In this document: one piece after another, positions 24,842-32,815 of the stretch
Numbering within the stretch: position 1 is the first letter of the stretch
Layout: the number at the start of each line of letters is the position of its first letter
From: Marinicella sp.
Lineage (GTDB): Bacteria > Pseudomonadota > Gammaproteobacteria > Xanthomonadales > Marinicellaceae
DNA: 54,808 nt
Reading direction: 5' to 3'
Assembly (NCBI GenBank): GCA_028284365.1
Contig: JANQRW010000047.1
Coordinates: forward strand, 1 to 54,808
The notes under the pieces: generated by a model
Databases searched by the model: none
The model's input: the letters and a program-made list of their open reading frames with translations, nothing else
Told to the model about the DNA's origin: nothing
Translations under genes and position numbers: made by a program

Positions 24842-25430
24842 GAAAGACGCCTGTTTGGTAGAAAGTCCGTTTTAAAATTGGATGGTCCATGGTGATGGTA
24901 AAGCGAAAATTGCCGAGTCCTAAGTCCTGATGAATGACGTGGGTTTTGCCTGGACTTAGCCAATGTGGCAAGGGTAGGTACCATTTGATAAATTTCCATA
25001 CATATCGAGTGCTTTTAAAATGCAGTTCACCATTTTCAGCCAATACATCCAAAAACATCCCAAAGCCACCACCAACCATTTCCATCATTTGGCCACAGTT
25101 GTCCTTCTTTACTGAAGTTACACTGAACGGTTTTTTGCCCGGAAAATGATAGGTGCGACACCAATAAACACCTGGCTTGTTTTGGTGTGTTGTTAAGACC
25201 ACATCCATCGGGATGTTTTTGCCTTGATATGGGCTTAAAGGATTGCCAATGATTTTGGTTAAAAAGGCAAACAGCCAACCTGCTCTCGAACAGGCAACAA
25301 CTTCCATTATGCCTTTATAAATGATGGGGTTCTCTGTGGTTGGTAAACGGTTAAAACGCTGTTGAACAGCCGGATGAAGTTGGTGCCAATTTTTTCCAAG
25401 GTGCCATTTGATGTGGTTGGGTTTTTGCAC
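24825..25430 (-). CDS. DUF4166 domain protein
   Basis: This 201-residue protein shows the DUF4166 pattern: LHPAVQQRFNR near 18-28, MEVVACSRAGWLFAFLTK near 42-59, YWCRTYHFPGKK, and MVGGGFGMFLDV near 118-129. The closing segment has HQDLGLGNFRFTITM and HPILKRTFYQTGVF. It starts with GTG at 25430 and has no clear Shine-Dalgarno site, so the exact start is uncertain. The 17-nt overlap with the saccharopine-dehydrogenase-like gene suggests coupled expression. Biochemical role unknown. Confidence 0.78.
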   Translation of the reverse strand: MQKPNHIKWHLGKNWHQLHPAVQQRFNRLPTTENPIIYKGIMEVVACSRAGWLFAFLTKIIGNPLSPYQGKNIPMDVVLTTHQNKPGVYWCRTYHFPGKKPFSVTSVKKDNCGQMMEMVGGGFGMFLDVLAENGELHFKSTRYVWKFIKWYLPLPHWLSPGKTHVIHQDLGLGNFRFTITMDHPILKRTFYQTGVFHEHQS

Positions 25431-25496
25431 AGAATGATGCCAGCCATTTGATATTTACATTATACTACAATGCTTTAACTTTAGGTTGATGACCAA

Positions 25497-26105
25497 TTGT
25501 TTGAAGCTTACTCTTCCTTAATCATTTTTGGCCTGTTGATGTTGGGCTCTCCTGGGCCTGCTCCCTTGGCAGTTGCGGCTACTGGTGCTGTGTTTGGTGT
25601 TCGTAAAGGGTTCACTTTTTTGTTGGGTCTGGTGCTGGGTTTTGCCTTGGTGTTAGTGATTCAAGGTTTGGCTTTGTTTTTTTTGGTAGGTGAAAATGCT
25701 TTATTGATGGATGCATTACAGGTGTTTGGTTTTCTTTACGTCTTGTTTATTGCCTATAAAATTGCCAATGCACCTATTCATCAAGCCGATAATGTATTAA
25801 GTGCTCCTCCCAGCCTGTTAGATGGTTTGATCCTTAATGCAACCAACCCTAAGGCTTATGCCGCAATGACGATCATTTACAGTCAGATGCTGTTGCCATA
25901 TAGCCGGCTTGAGTTAGCATATGTAATGACGGCTTTGGTGTGTTTTTTGGTGGTGGTTCTCATTGATTTTTTGTGGTTGTTTTTAGGTAAATTAATTCGA
26001 CCAATGTTGCAAGACCCCAAAGTGGGCAGATTGGTGCGATGGGTTTTTGCTGTGCTGATGGTTGTTGCCGTATTTGTGGCAATGTATAAAAATTTTTCTA
26101 AGTAA
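25497..26105 (+). CDS. LysE/RhtB family amino-acid exporter
   Basis: This 202-residue membrane protein has six predicted helices and the family N-terminal signature GSPGPAPLAVAATGAVFG near 17-34. NATNPKAYAAM near 115-125 is the second conserved block. Such proteins export amino acids or related metabolites with proton exchange. The cargo cannot be told. The start is a TTG, since no in-frame ATG precedes the first helix. It is divergent from the DUF4166 gene and followed by repeat copy D. Confidence 0.88.
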   Translation: MFEAYSSLIIFGLLMLGSPGPAPLAVAATGAVFGVRKGFTFLLGLVLGFALVLVIQGLALFFLVGENALLMDALQVFGFLYVLFIAYKIANAPIHQADNVLSAPPSLLDGLILNATNPKAYAAMTIIYSQMLLPYSRLELAYVMTALVCFLVVVLIDFLWLFLGKLIRPMLQDPKVGRLVRWVFAVLMVVAVFVAMYKNFSK

Positions 26106-26159
26106 AAAAGGAATGCTCTTTCTGATTCACGGCCTATCGCCCATTCCATAATGGCGCAG

Positions 26160-26217
26160 CTTCCACTCCAAATTCACGCTAAGCACCTCCGTCCATGGCG
26201 GTGTCTTTGCTTCGCAA
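26160..26217 (+). repeat. Second repeat module, copy 1 (stem-loop array)
   Basis: It begins CTTCCACTCCAAATTCACGC (26160-26179), which matches the module at 54553 in 17 of 20 bases. A stem-loop CCTCCG-TCCA-TGGCGG (26186-26201) follows, with a mismatch at the third pair. A second perfect hairpin CTTTGC-TTC-GCAAAG comes next. It lies directly upstream of repeat copy D in the 26106-26615 gap. Confidence 0.65.
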
Positions 26218-26252
26218 AGCCACCACCACTTCATGGTCTGCCTAACCAAGAG

Positions 26253-26414
26253 CACGCGCCACGGTATTCAAGACAGGCTTCTTTATCTCTGATAAAATCG
26301 CCTATCTTTCATTACCTGCACGCGCCACGGCATTCAAGTCAGGCTTCTTTATCTCAGATAAAACCACCAGCCTTTCATTGCCTGCGCTGGTCGAGCCAAT
26401 CATCGGCTCTCCAA
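26253..26414 (+). repeat. Dispersed structured repeat, copy D (two 66-bp tandem units)
   Basis: Two units start at 26253 and 26319, exactly 66 bp apart, each with CACGCGCCACGG. The hairpins are TTTATC-TCT-GATAAA (26282-26296) and TTTATC-TCA-GATAAA (26348-26362). Four stem pairs differ from those of copies B and C, yet all remain paired. The near-palindrome at 26393-26409 and CTCTCCA end close the element. The rest of the 26106-26615 gap is AT-rich and holds no gene I can support. Confidence 0.88.
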
Positions 26415-26615
26415 CAAATCCAGTGTTGTGTTATGGACAATGTTTTTAAGCGTATGTTTCCACTGGTAGAACTGTCAAAATCATTTAACTTGTGGCTGAT
26501 AAACTGTAAGATAGAATTTTCAATCAGTGCTCTAAAACAAAAACCCATTAAACTTTTTCGGTGTGGTAAAAGGTGTGGAGATTTTTGTTTACTCCAAAAA
26601 AACTGATCCACAAAT

Positions 26616-28427
26616 ATGGAAAATAATTTAAAAATAGCCAACACCCATATTCCTGCTTTTTTAATTTGGTTGTTACCTTCACTCATTTTGATATTTGGCG
26701 CATTCTTTAGTTATGCCAATGTTGATTCAGTTCGTGATTTCATTGAAGCTCACAGAATAGCATCAGGAGAAGGTTATACTTTGGTTGGGCCTCAAATGGC
26801 ATTTAGTTTTCGAATTGGGCCGTGGTGGTTTTACGTGTTATCTACAGTTGCATCATCTGATTATTCGTGGTTGTTTACCTCACTCCTGACTGCCTCGCTC
26901 AATGCGCTCAAATTCTTTTTGGCGTATAAGTTGGGTTTGCATCTGGGAGGTAAATTACTTGGCATATTGATGGTTTTATGCCTTTTATTGATTTCATTTT
27001 CGACGATGCAAACCATTACCTTCACACACACCAACTTGGTTGAAACTGTGATGTTGTTAGTGCTGTTTTTGGTATACCGCAAAGACTCATCAATTGATCC
27101 CAGTAAGCGATTGTGGGTGGTATTGGGTTTCATTTGTGGATTGGCTTTTCATGTGCACCCAACCGCGTTGCTGGTGGGTTATTTTGTTTTCATCAAGTGG
27201 CTTAAAAGCAGCAATAAAATTTTACATTCGCTGCTGTTTATAATGGGCTTTGTGGTGGTTTTTATACCCTTGATTATCTATGGTCTGAACTCAGAGGGAG
27301 GAATACTGTCAGGTGTGGTTAGCTATGCAGATAGAAATTTTTCAGGTTTCAATGTGATTGAATTCTTGAGGCTGTTTGTGGGACTTGTTTTTATGGCCCC
27401 ATACACACAGCTACTCGCTTTATTCAACCAACAAACAGCAATGTTTTTGGCCTTGATTCAAACTGCTTTGGTGATACTGGCACTTGTTTCGCCCTTACTC
27501 ACTTGGAGAAATATCAACCAACATCACAGAAACATCTTCTCTCATATGTGGTTGTTCTTTTTGTTGTCTTGCATTGGTTTAATTTTAATCAGGGAGCAAA
27601 CACGATGGTATATGACCTATGGTGTGTGTTTAACGATCTCTATCTTGGTTGCAATGGGTATTTTTCACCTCCAAAAAAACTTTAAAATAAACAAGATAAT
27701 CTTTTTTCAGGGGCTTTGGATTTTTGTTGTTTTCATTATGGTGCAAGCTAAGCTTATCAGTCATTTAAATACCAATGAACTTGTTGTCACCAGTAATGCT
27801 TTGAAGGATGTGAAGAGTTTTGATGTTGAATTGTCTGGGTTCAGTTATGAAATCACAGCACACCAGGCTAAAAACCATGGGCAATTCACATGTAAAAATC
27901 GGCCAGTGGCATTGCATGGACCATACAGTCAATTAATATTCAGTCACAGTGGAATTGAGCATTTAAGCAACTGCGGTGATGGCTTGGCTTATGGCCCTGT
28001 TGAAAAAGCTTTCAATGTGTTAGGTGTACCGCCTGAATACGCAGAACTCATTGCGTTTGAACCAGTTGAAACCATCGGCGGCACTTCTTTTTATTACCCA
28101 ATTGATACTTCTAAGAAACAAAAAGCTTTTGTTGAAACTTTTACTCACGATTATGAACGAGCTTTTAAAAGGAAAGACAATTGGAACAATGAAACCATAA
28201 CTGACTCACTACAGGGAGGAAATAATTTGGTCATAACCAATCTAGCAGGATTTAAGATGCGCCAAGCAATTCTGAGTGTACAGCTTAATGGCAATGAAAT
28301 AAAACCAATCAAAACCAGATCACATTCGGCCTTGTATAACTGTATTGATTGCATACCAACTAAAAACACCTGGACCATTCAATACAAGGAGTCAATTGAT
28401 GGTATGACAAATATCGTAAGCTTTTAA
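26616..28427 (+). CDS. GT-C-type membrane glycosyltransferase-like protein
   Basis: This 603-residue protein has about 10-12 membrane helices over the first 375 residues and a soluble C-terminal domain of about 220 residues. The first extracytoplasmic loop has VDSVRDFIEAHRIASGEGY near 32-50, with the acidic residue expected of polyprenyl-phosphate-sugar-dependent GT-C enzymes (PMT/ArnT style). The C-terminal region has paired cysteines (near 433, 458, 587 and 590). Donor and acceptor are unknown. It stands alone between repeat copy D and the sigma factor operon. Confidence 0.62.
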   Translation: MENNLKIANTHIPAFLIWLLPSLILIFGAFFSYANVDSVRDFIEAHRIASGEGYTLVGPQMAFSFRIGPWWFYVLSTVASSDYSWLFTSLLTASLNALKFFLAYKLGLHLGGKLLGILMVLCLLLISFSTMQTITFTHTNLVETVMLLVLFLVYRKDSSIDPSKRLWVVLGFICGLAFHVHPTALLVGYFVFIKWLKSSNKILHSLLFIMGFVVVFIPLIIYGLNSEGGILSGVVSYADRNFSGFNVIEFLRLFVGLVFMAPYTQLLALFNQQTAMFLALIQTALVILALVSPLLTWRNINQHHRNIFSHMWLFFLLSCIGLILIREQTRWYMTYGVCLTISILVAMGIFHLQKNFKINKIIFFQGLWIFVVFIMVQAKLISHLNTNELVVTSNALKDVKSFDVELSGFSYEITAHQAKNHGQFTCKNRPVALHGPYSQLIFSHSGIEHLSNCGDGLAYGPVEKAFNVLGVPPEYAELIAFEPVETIGGTSFYYPIDTSKKQKAFVETFTHDYERAFKRKDNWNNETITDSLQGGNNLVITNLAGFKMRQAILSVQLNGNEIKPIKTRSHSALYNCIDCIPTKNTWTIQYKESIDGMTNIVSF

Positions 28428-28505
28428 ATCAGCCACCAACTCTGGTTCTTTTAAAAACTTTTTAAAAAATATAACCAAATACAATTCCGCTGCGTTTAAG
28501 CTCAC

Positions 28506-29057
28506 ATGATGAATGAAATCGATAAGCAAACCGTGCAGCGTGCCTCGCAAGGTGACAAACAAGCTTTCCGCTTGATCGTGTTGCATTATGCACAGGCTGT
28601 GAACCGCCTGGCTTATCGTTACACTGCAGATGCCAGCTATGCTGAGGACATCGCACAAGAAACCTTCATTAAGGCATTTCAAGCCATCAACAGGTATCAA
28701 CCACAGGCTAAATTTTCTACTTGGTTGCTCAGGATAACCACCAACAGCGCCATTGACTATTTACGTAAAGCGAATCGCCAGATGGCCACCTCTTTGGATA
28801 CCGAGGATCTGCAACATGACATTCCGGATCATGGTTTGAATACGGAAGATCATTTGGATTTGAACCAACGGTTGAGCAAGGCCATGTCTGACTTAAGTGA
28901 TGTAGAACGCCTGGCCATTACCATGAAACACCATCAGGGTTACTCCATTGATGAAACAGCAAAAGTACTTAATATCAAAAGCAATGCCTGTAAACAAACC
29001 ATATTCCGTGCCGTACAAAAACTACGCAAACAACTGACTGTTGAGGTAACAGTATGA
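28506..29057 (+). CDS. ECF-type RNA polymerase sigma factor (RpoE-like)
   Basis: This 183-residue sigma-70 family factor has region 2 at about 22-92 (AEDIAQETFIKAFQAINRYQ, then FSTWLLRITTNSAIDYLRK). Region 4 follows at about 125-178 (LSDVERLAITMKHHQGYSID, then AKVLNIKSNACKQTIFRAVQ). The linker between them holds an acidic segment. Its stop overlaps the next gene by 4 nt (ATGA). That gene has the layout of an anti-sigma factor. It probably directs transcription of the four-gene operon containing two secreted HEAT-repeat proteins, perhaps including its own promoter. Confidence 0.92.
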   Translation: MMNEIDKQTVQRASQGDKQAFRLIVLHYAQAVNRLAYRYTADASYAEDIAQETFIKAFQAINRYQPQAKFSTWLLRITTNSAIDYLRKANRQMATSLDTEDLQHDIPDHGLNTEDHLDLNQRLSKAMSDLSDVERLAITMKHHQGYSIDETAKVLNIKSNACKQTIFRAVQKLRKQLTVEVTV

Positions 29058-29779
29058 AACCCACCGATGACGAAAAATTACTCATGGTCTTGTTCAAAGA
29101 AGCAGATCAAGATGATGTTGATTCCGTATTGCACTCGCCAACTGCTTGTGCGCAATTAGATCAACTGGAGGCTGATATGCAAGCCATAAACAATGCCCAA
29201 AACACCTATGAATTACCATCAGATTATGGTCAACAACTGTGGCATAAAATTGCCGACCAGTTAGAAAGCCCTGCTGATAATGTCAGTACTTTAGGTTGGT
29301 GGCAAAAACTACAAAACTTTCTGTTACAACCACAATATTCACTGGCCAGCTTTGCTCTGGTGTCGGCACTGGTGATGCTGGCATATTTTACCGGGCGTCA
29401 GCACAGTGCTGATGGTATCGATGGTCAGCTTCAAGAACAGTTGCTGGCCCAGAACATTCAATTGCATTTGACCCAAAGTGAAATCTTTTTAACTCAGGTG
29501 AGCAATGGGAACGGCAGTAACATGCAAGCAACAGCGCAAAGATTATTGTCTTCAAATCGCATTTTTAAACAAGCACTGGCCAATCATGACGGCCAGTTTA
29601 CTCAACAAATTTTACAAAATTTGGAACCTGTTTTGTTGGAGTATGCCAACAGTACACCAAACCAAATCCATGGCCAACAACCCCAAGCCAATTGGGTCAA
29701 TAACACCCAATCAAACGACCTCTTGTTTCAAATCAAAGCCATGAAACAACAATTGGCACAGAAGAGCGATATTATTTAG
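29054..29779 (+). CDS. Putative membrane anti-sigma factor
   Basis: This 241-residue protein has a cytosolic N-terminal part (1-95) and one membrane helix at about 96-113 (SLASFALVSALVMLAYFTG). The periplasmic C-terminal part is Gln/Asn-rich and about 125 residues long. There is no obvious zinc-binding His-Cys-Cys motif, so it is not a classic ZAS anti-sigma factor. The 4-nt overlap with the sigma gene and the topology support the role. It is followed after 10 nt by the first HEAT-repeat gene. The signal sensed is unknown. Confidence 0.72.
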   Translation: MKPTDDEKLLMVLFKEADQDDVDSVLHSPTACAQLDQLEADMQAINNAQNTYELPSDYGQQLWHKIADQLESPADNVSTLGWWQKLQNFLLQPQYSLASFALVSALVMLAYFTGRQHSADGIDGQLQEQLLAQNIQLHLTQSEIFLTQVSNGNGSNMQATAQRLLSSNRIFKQALANHDGQFTQQILQNLEPVLLEYANSTPNQIHGQQPQANWVNNTQSNDLLFQIKAMKQQLAQKSDII

Positions 29780-29789
29780 GAGCATAACC

Positions 29790-31316
29790 ATGCGTTTATC
29801 AATAAAAACAATGACCATGCTGATACTTTTAATCAGCCACACAATGTCCTTCGCAGCGGTAGAAGAAGCTGCCGAAGCCTATGAATTTGGCCATGTGGCC
29901 ATGACCAGTAAAGATTGGCGTGATGCCATTGAAGCTTTCGAAAAAGCGGCCAAAGAAAAAAAATTCAAAGCCGCCGCAAATTATTGGCAAGCTTTTTCCC
30001 ACTATAAAATAAAACAAAATGCCCAAGCCAAAAGATTACTTGAGCGCTTGATTAAGAATCACCCCGACAGCGAGTGGGCTGATGATGCTCAAGTGTTGTT
30101 GTTTGAGCATGGTGATGGTGGTGAAACATCAAAATACCAAGCGGTATTGGATGAAGAGCTGAAGTTGTTTACCCTACAACAGATCATGTTCAACAATCCA
30201 GAAAAGGCCCTACCCAAAATCAAAGCGATGTTGAAAGAGTCTGAATCAATGCAAGTTAAACAAAATGCCATTCAACTGTTAGGACTGAGCGACAGTGAAC
30301 AAGTGGTTGATTACCTGTTTCAATTCATACAAGGTGAGCGCAACCACGGCTTACAACACCAAGCCATTCAGATGTTGAGTTTGCGTGACAGTGTATCGAG
30401 TCGTCAGAAACTCAAAAAACTATATGATAAAAGTGATGATAAAGAGGTTAAGTCAGCGATTATTCAAGGTTTTATTCACCACGATGACAATGAACAATTG
30501 ATTGCCATGCTGAAAGAGGAAACCGATCCCGAATTGAATCGTTATTTGATTCAAATGTTAGGCATCAAAGGTGAGTCAGCGGCATTAAAAGACATGTATA
30601 AAAAATCTCAAGGCGATAACCGTCGAGCCATTTTAGAAGCTTTGGCTCTCTCAGGTGATGCCGACTATTTATATTATTTGATTGACAACGAAAGTGATCA
30701 GAACATCCGTAACCAAGCCATCCACTCACTGATTATGGTTGATGATGACAACATGGGCGACTATCTGGCACGCTTGTATGAGAAGGCCAGAGACAGCTCT
30801 GAAAAAGATGTGATCAGCAGTGTGTTTATTGCCACTGATGTTGACGCCGAAGTGATTGTAAAAATCCTGAAAAAAGAACAGGACACCGAACGAAAACACA
30901 GTTTACTAAACACTTTAATGGCAATGGATGAAGTGACTGCTTTACAACAAATTTATGAAGACGAATCTGATACCGAAATCAAAAGTGCCATCATTCGCCA
31001 CCTGGGAGTTATGGATGCCACTGATGTATTGATGGATATGTATAAAGATGACCCAAGCCTGGTAAACAACGATGCTTTTTTCCAAGCCTTCGGGATGTCA
31101 TCAACTGAGTTAGATGAAGGTTTTTTGATCGCCAGATTTAAAGAAGGCAACCATGATGTCAAACACGGTGTACTTAATGCACTGATGATGCAAGGCAATG
31201 CTGAGGTCATGGTTAAACTTTTAAAAACTGAAACCGACCATGAAGTCAAAAAACAAATCATCAAAATGATTGGCATCACCGATGCAGATGCCCTGATTGA
31301 TGCCATTGAAGATTGA
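29790..31316 (+). CDS. Secreted TPR/HEAT-repeat protein 1
   Basis: This 508-residue protein has a signal peptide (1-23, cleavage near SFA-AVE). A TPR-like block follows (about 26-105: AYEFGHVAMTSKDWRDAIEA, then KNHPDSEWADDAQVL). Then come about 12 HEAT-like helical repeats of roughly 30-32 residues. Acidic turns such as EETD, ESD and DDPS recur between the helices. It is probably a periplasmic or surface scaffold for protein binding. It is strongly charged, and its position after a sigma/anti-sigma pair suggests envelope-stress control. Confidence 0.82.
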   Translation: MRLSIKTMTMLILLISHTMSFAAVEEAAEAYEFGHVAMTSKDWRDAIEAFEKAAKEKKFKAAANYWQAFSHYKIKQNAQAKRLLERLIKNHPDSEWADDAQVLLFEHGDGGETSKYQAVLDEELKLFTLQQIMFNNPEKALPKIKAMLKESESMQVKQNAIQLLGLSDSEQVVDYLFQFIQGERNHGLQHQAIQMLSLRDSVSSRQKLKKLYDKSDDKEVKSAIIQGFIHHDDNEQLIAMLKEETDPELNRYLIQMLGIKGESAALKDMYKKSQGDNRRAILEALALSGDADYLYYLIDNESDQNIRNQAIHSLIMVDDDNMGDYLARLYEKARDSSEKDVISSVFIATDVDAEVIVKILKKEQDTERKHSLLNTLMAMDEVTALQQIYEDESDTEIKSAIIRHLGVMDATDVLMDMYKDDPSLVNNDAFFQAFGMSSTELDEGFLIARFKEGNHDVKHGVLNALMMQGNAEVMVKLLKTETDHEVKKQIIKMIGITDADALIDAIED

Positions 31317-31377
31317 ACCACCTTCAAACAAAATTTAATAAGCACGCCAGAATGTGGTGTGTTAACAGGAGTCCATT

Positions 31378-32571
31378 ATGAACAAAATTAAACAGTTAAC
31401 TCAAATAACCTGCCTGACAATCATTGCGTTTGGTCATGCAACAGCCCAACCTTTCACAAACCTACAAACACAGATTGTGCCAGAGGATCTCTCAACTTAT
31501 TTGAAACAGCATGATGATGGTTGGTTCGCATACAGCGTTCCAGCACAAAGCAATACCCGTTCCATGTGTTGTTACGACAAGGGCAAACAGGCAGTGTGTG
31601 ACTTAACCACAAGGAACTATGGTTATGGTTCATCAAGCGACAGTCCGTACACTGATAATGTTAATGTTTTTGTGCAGTTAAATGATGGTGAAGTTGAACA
31701 AATCATGCCCATAGGTGATCACTGCGATGTCAAAGCAGAAGGACTCACCGTTGCTTGGTTGACAGATGTAAGTAATAACCAGAGTATCCAATGGTTACAA
31801 CAACAGGCCATTCAATCCGGTGATGATCACAATGGAAGCATGTATGTTCTGGGTTTACACCAAGGAGATGAAGCTGCTGAGGCTTTGATGGACTTGGCTG
31901 AAGACAATGCTGGTGAATACTCGGAACAAGCCGTGTTCTGGTTGGGTCAGCGTCAAAGTGATGGCTATCAATATTTGGCAGAATTATATGAATCCTTACC
32001 TGTGGGTGATGTGCGTCGTAAGTTGAACTTTGCTTTGAGTCAAAACCACACTGATGAAGCTGTAGCGTTATTGAAAACCATTGCTTTAGGTGATCGGGAT
32101 AGTGAACAACAAGCAGATGCCATTTTTTGGTTGAGTCAGACCGATGATGTCGCAGATTTGCCTGAATTTTTAATTGACTTAATGAGTAATACCAGCAGCA
32201 ATAAAGTGCAGGAAAGGGCCATTTTTTCATTGTCCCAGATTAATACAAGCCAAGCCAATCAACAGTTGGCTATGTTGGTGAAAGATCACAAGGATGCACA
32301 AGTGCGTGAGAAGTCATTGTTCTGGCTGGCTCAGAACAGTCCAGAACAAGCCAGAACAGCGGCCATGGATTTATTGAAATCATCTCACCGTGAGTCAGAA
32401 CAGGAAAATGCTGTATTTGTTTTATCCCAACTGCCCAGTGAACAATCCTCAACCGCTTTGTTTGAAGTGATAAAAGGTGATTATAAGCGCGGTATCAAAA
32501 AGAAAGCCCTGTTCTGGTTAAGCCAGTCAGATGACCCTGAAACCATCAGTCAGCTGGAAGATTTGTTGTAA
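31378..32571 (+). CDS. Secreted HEAT-repeat protein 2 with FWLSQ repeats
   Basis: This 397-residue protein has a signal peptide (1-23) and an N-terminal domain of about 115 residues with MCCYDKG and a further Cys pair. At least six regular HEAT-like repeats follow, about 30-35 residues each. Most carry a core FWLxQ motif: AVFWLGQRQ, IFWLSQTDD, SLFWLAQNS, ALFWLSQSDD, with variants AIFSLSQ and AVFVLSQ. The regularity suggests a rod-like binding surface outside the cytosol. It is the last gene of the sigma-led operon, 61 nt after HEAT protein 1. Confidence 0.82.
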   Translation: MNKIKQLTQITCLTIIAFGHATAQPFTNLQTQIVPEDLSTYLKQHDDGWFAYSVPAQSNTRSMCCYDKGKQAVCDLTTRNYGYGSSSDSPYTDNVNVFVQLNDGEVEQIMPIGDHCDVKAEGLTVAWLTDVSNNQSIQWLQQQAIQSGDDHNGSMYVLGLHQGDEAAEALMDLAEDNAGEYSEQAVFWLGQRQSDGYQYLAELYESLPVGDVRRKLNFALSQNHTDEAVALLKTIALGDRDSEQQADAIFWLSQTDDVADLPEFLIDLMSNTSSNKVQERAIFSLSQINTSQANQQLAMLVKDHKDAQVREKSLFWLAQNSPEQARTAAMDLLKSSHRESEQENAVFVLSQLPSEQSSTALFEVIKGDYKRGIKKKALFWLSQSDDPETISQLEDLL

Positions 32572-32594
32572 ATAATTTTATATGATGAGCGACT

Positions 32595-32620
32595 CGAAGC
32601 CTGAAATTTATCAGGCTTCG
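32595..32620 (+). terminator. Perfect 10-bp hairpin after the HEAT operon
   Basis: CGAAGCCTGA (32595-32604) pairs fully with TCAGGCTTCG (32611-32620) around a 6-nt loop, 23 nt after the stop of HEAT protein 2. No U-run follows, so it may be an mRNA-stabilising or Rho-assisted 3' end and not a simple terminator. Confidence 0.5.
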
Positions 32621-32783
32621 GTTGCAGTTGATAGGCGTTATTGTAACTTAGACATAAGTCATCAAATTTTTTAGTGTTGAAAATAAAGGTTTTTGTGAAT
32701 CAAGTTGTGTTCGTATATTGAATAAAAAGTTTAAATCATTATAATGAACCCTAAGTGGATTGGGGGTGCCCGGTCGGCGCTAT

Positions 32784-32815
32784 AGCTTCGGTGGGTTTCA
32801 TCGGAGCTTTTCGCT
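32784..32815 (+). terminator. Terminator-like hairpin at the 3' end of the DUF3800 gene
   Basis: AGCTTCGGTG (32784-32793) pairs with CATCGGAGCT (32799-32808) using two G:T pairs, with loop GGTTT, and is followed by TTTCGCTTTTTA on the plus strand. It would stop plus-strand transcripts coming from the HEAT operon. It overlaps the stop codon of the minus-strand DUF3800 gene. The G-rich stretch just before it (about 32758-32780) differs in composition from its surroundings. Confidence 0.5.

Noticed and set aside
26251-26414. CRISPR array
   Set aside because: Only two units with near-identical bodies and no unique spacers of constant length; no cas gene in the window.
26151-26606. 151-codon frame over the repeat region
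   Set aside because: It spans the second module and copy D; the peptide only reflects the tandem repeats.
32758-32810. tRNA or tmRNA fragment in the G-rich patch
   Set aside because: No cloverleaf or T-loop motif; the only clear structure is the terminator-like stem.
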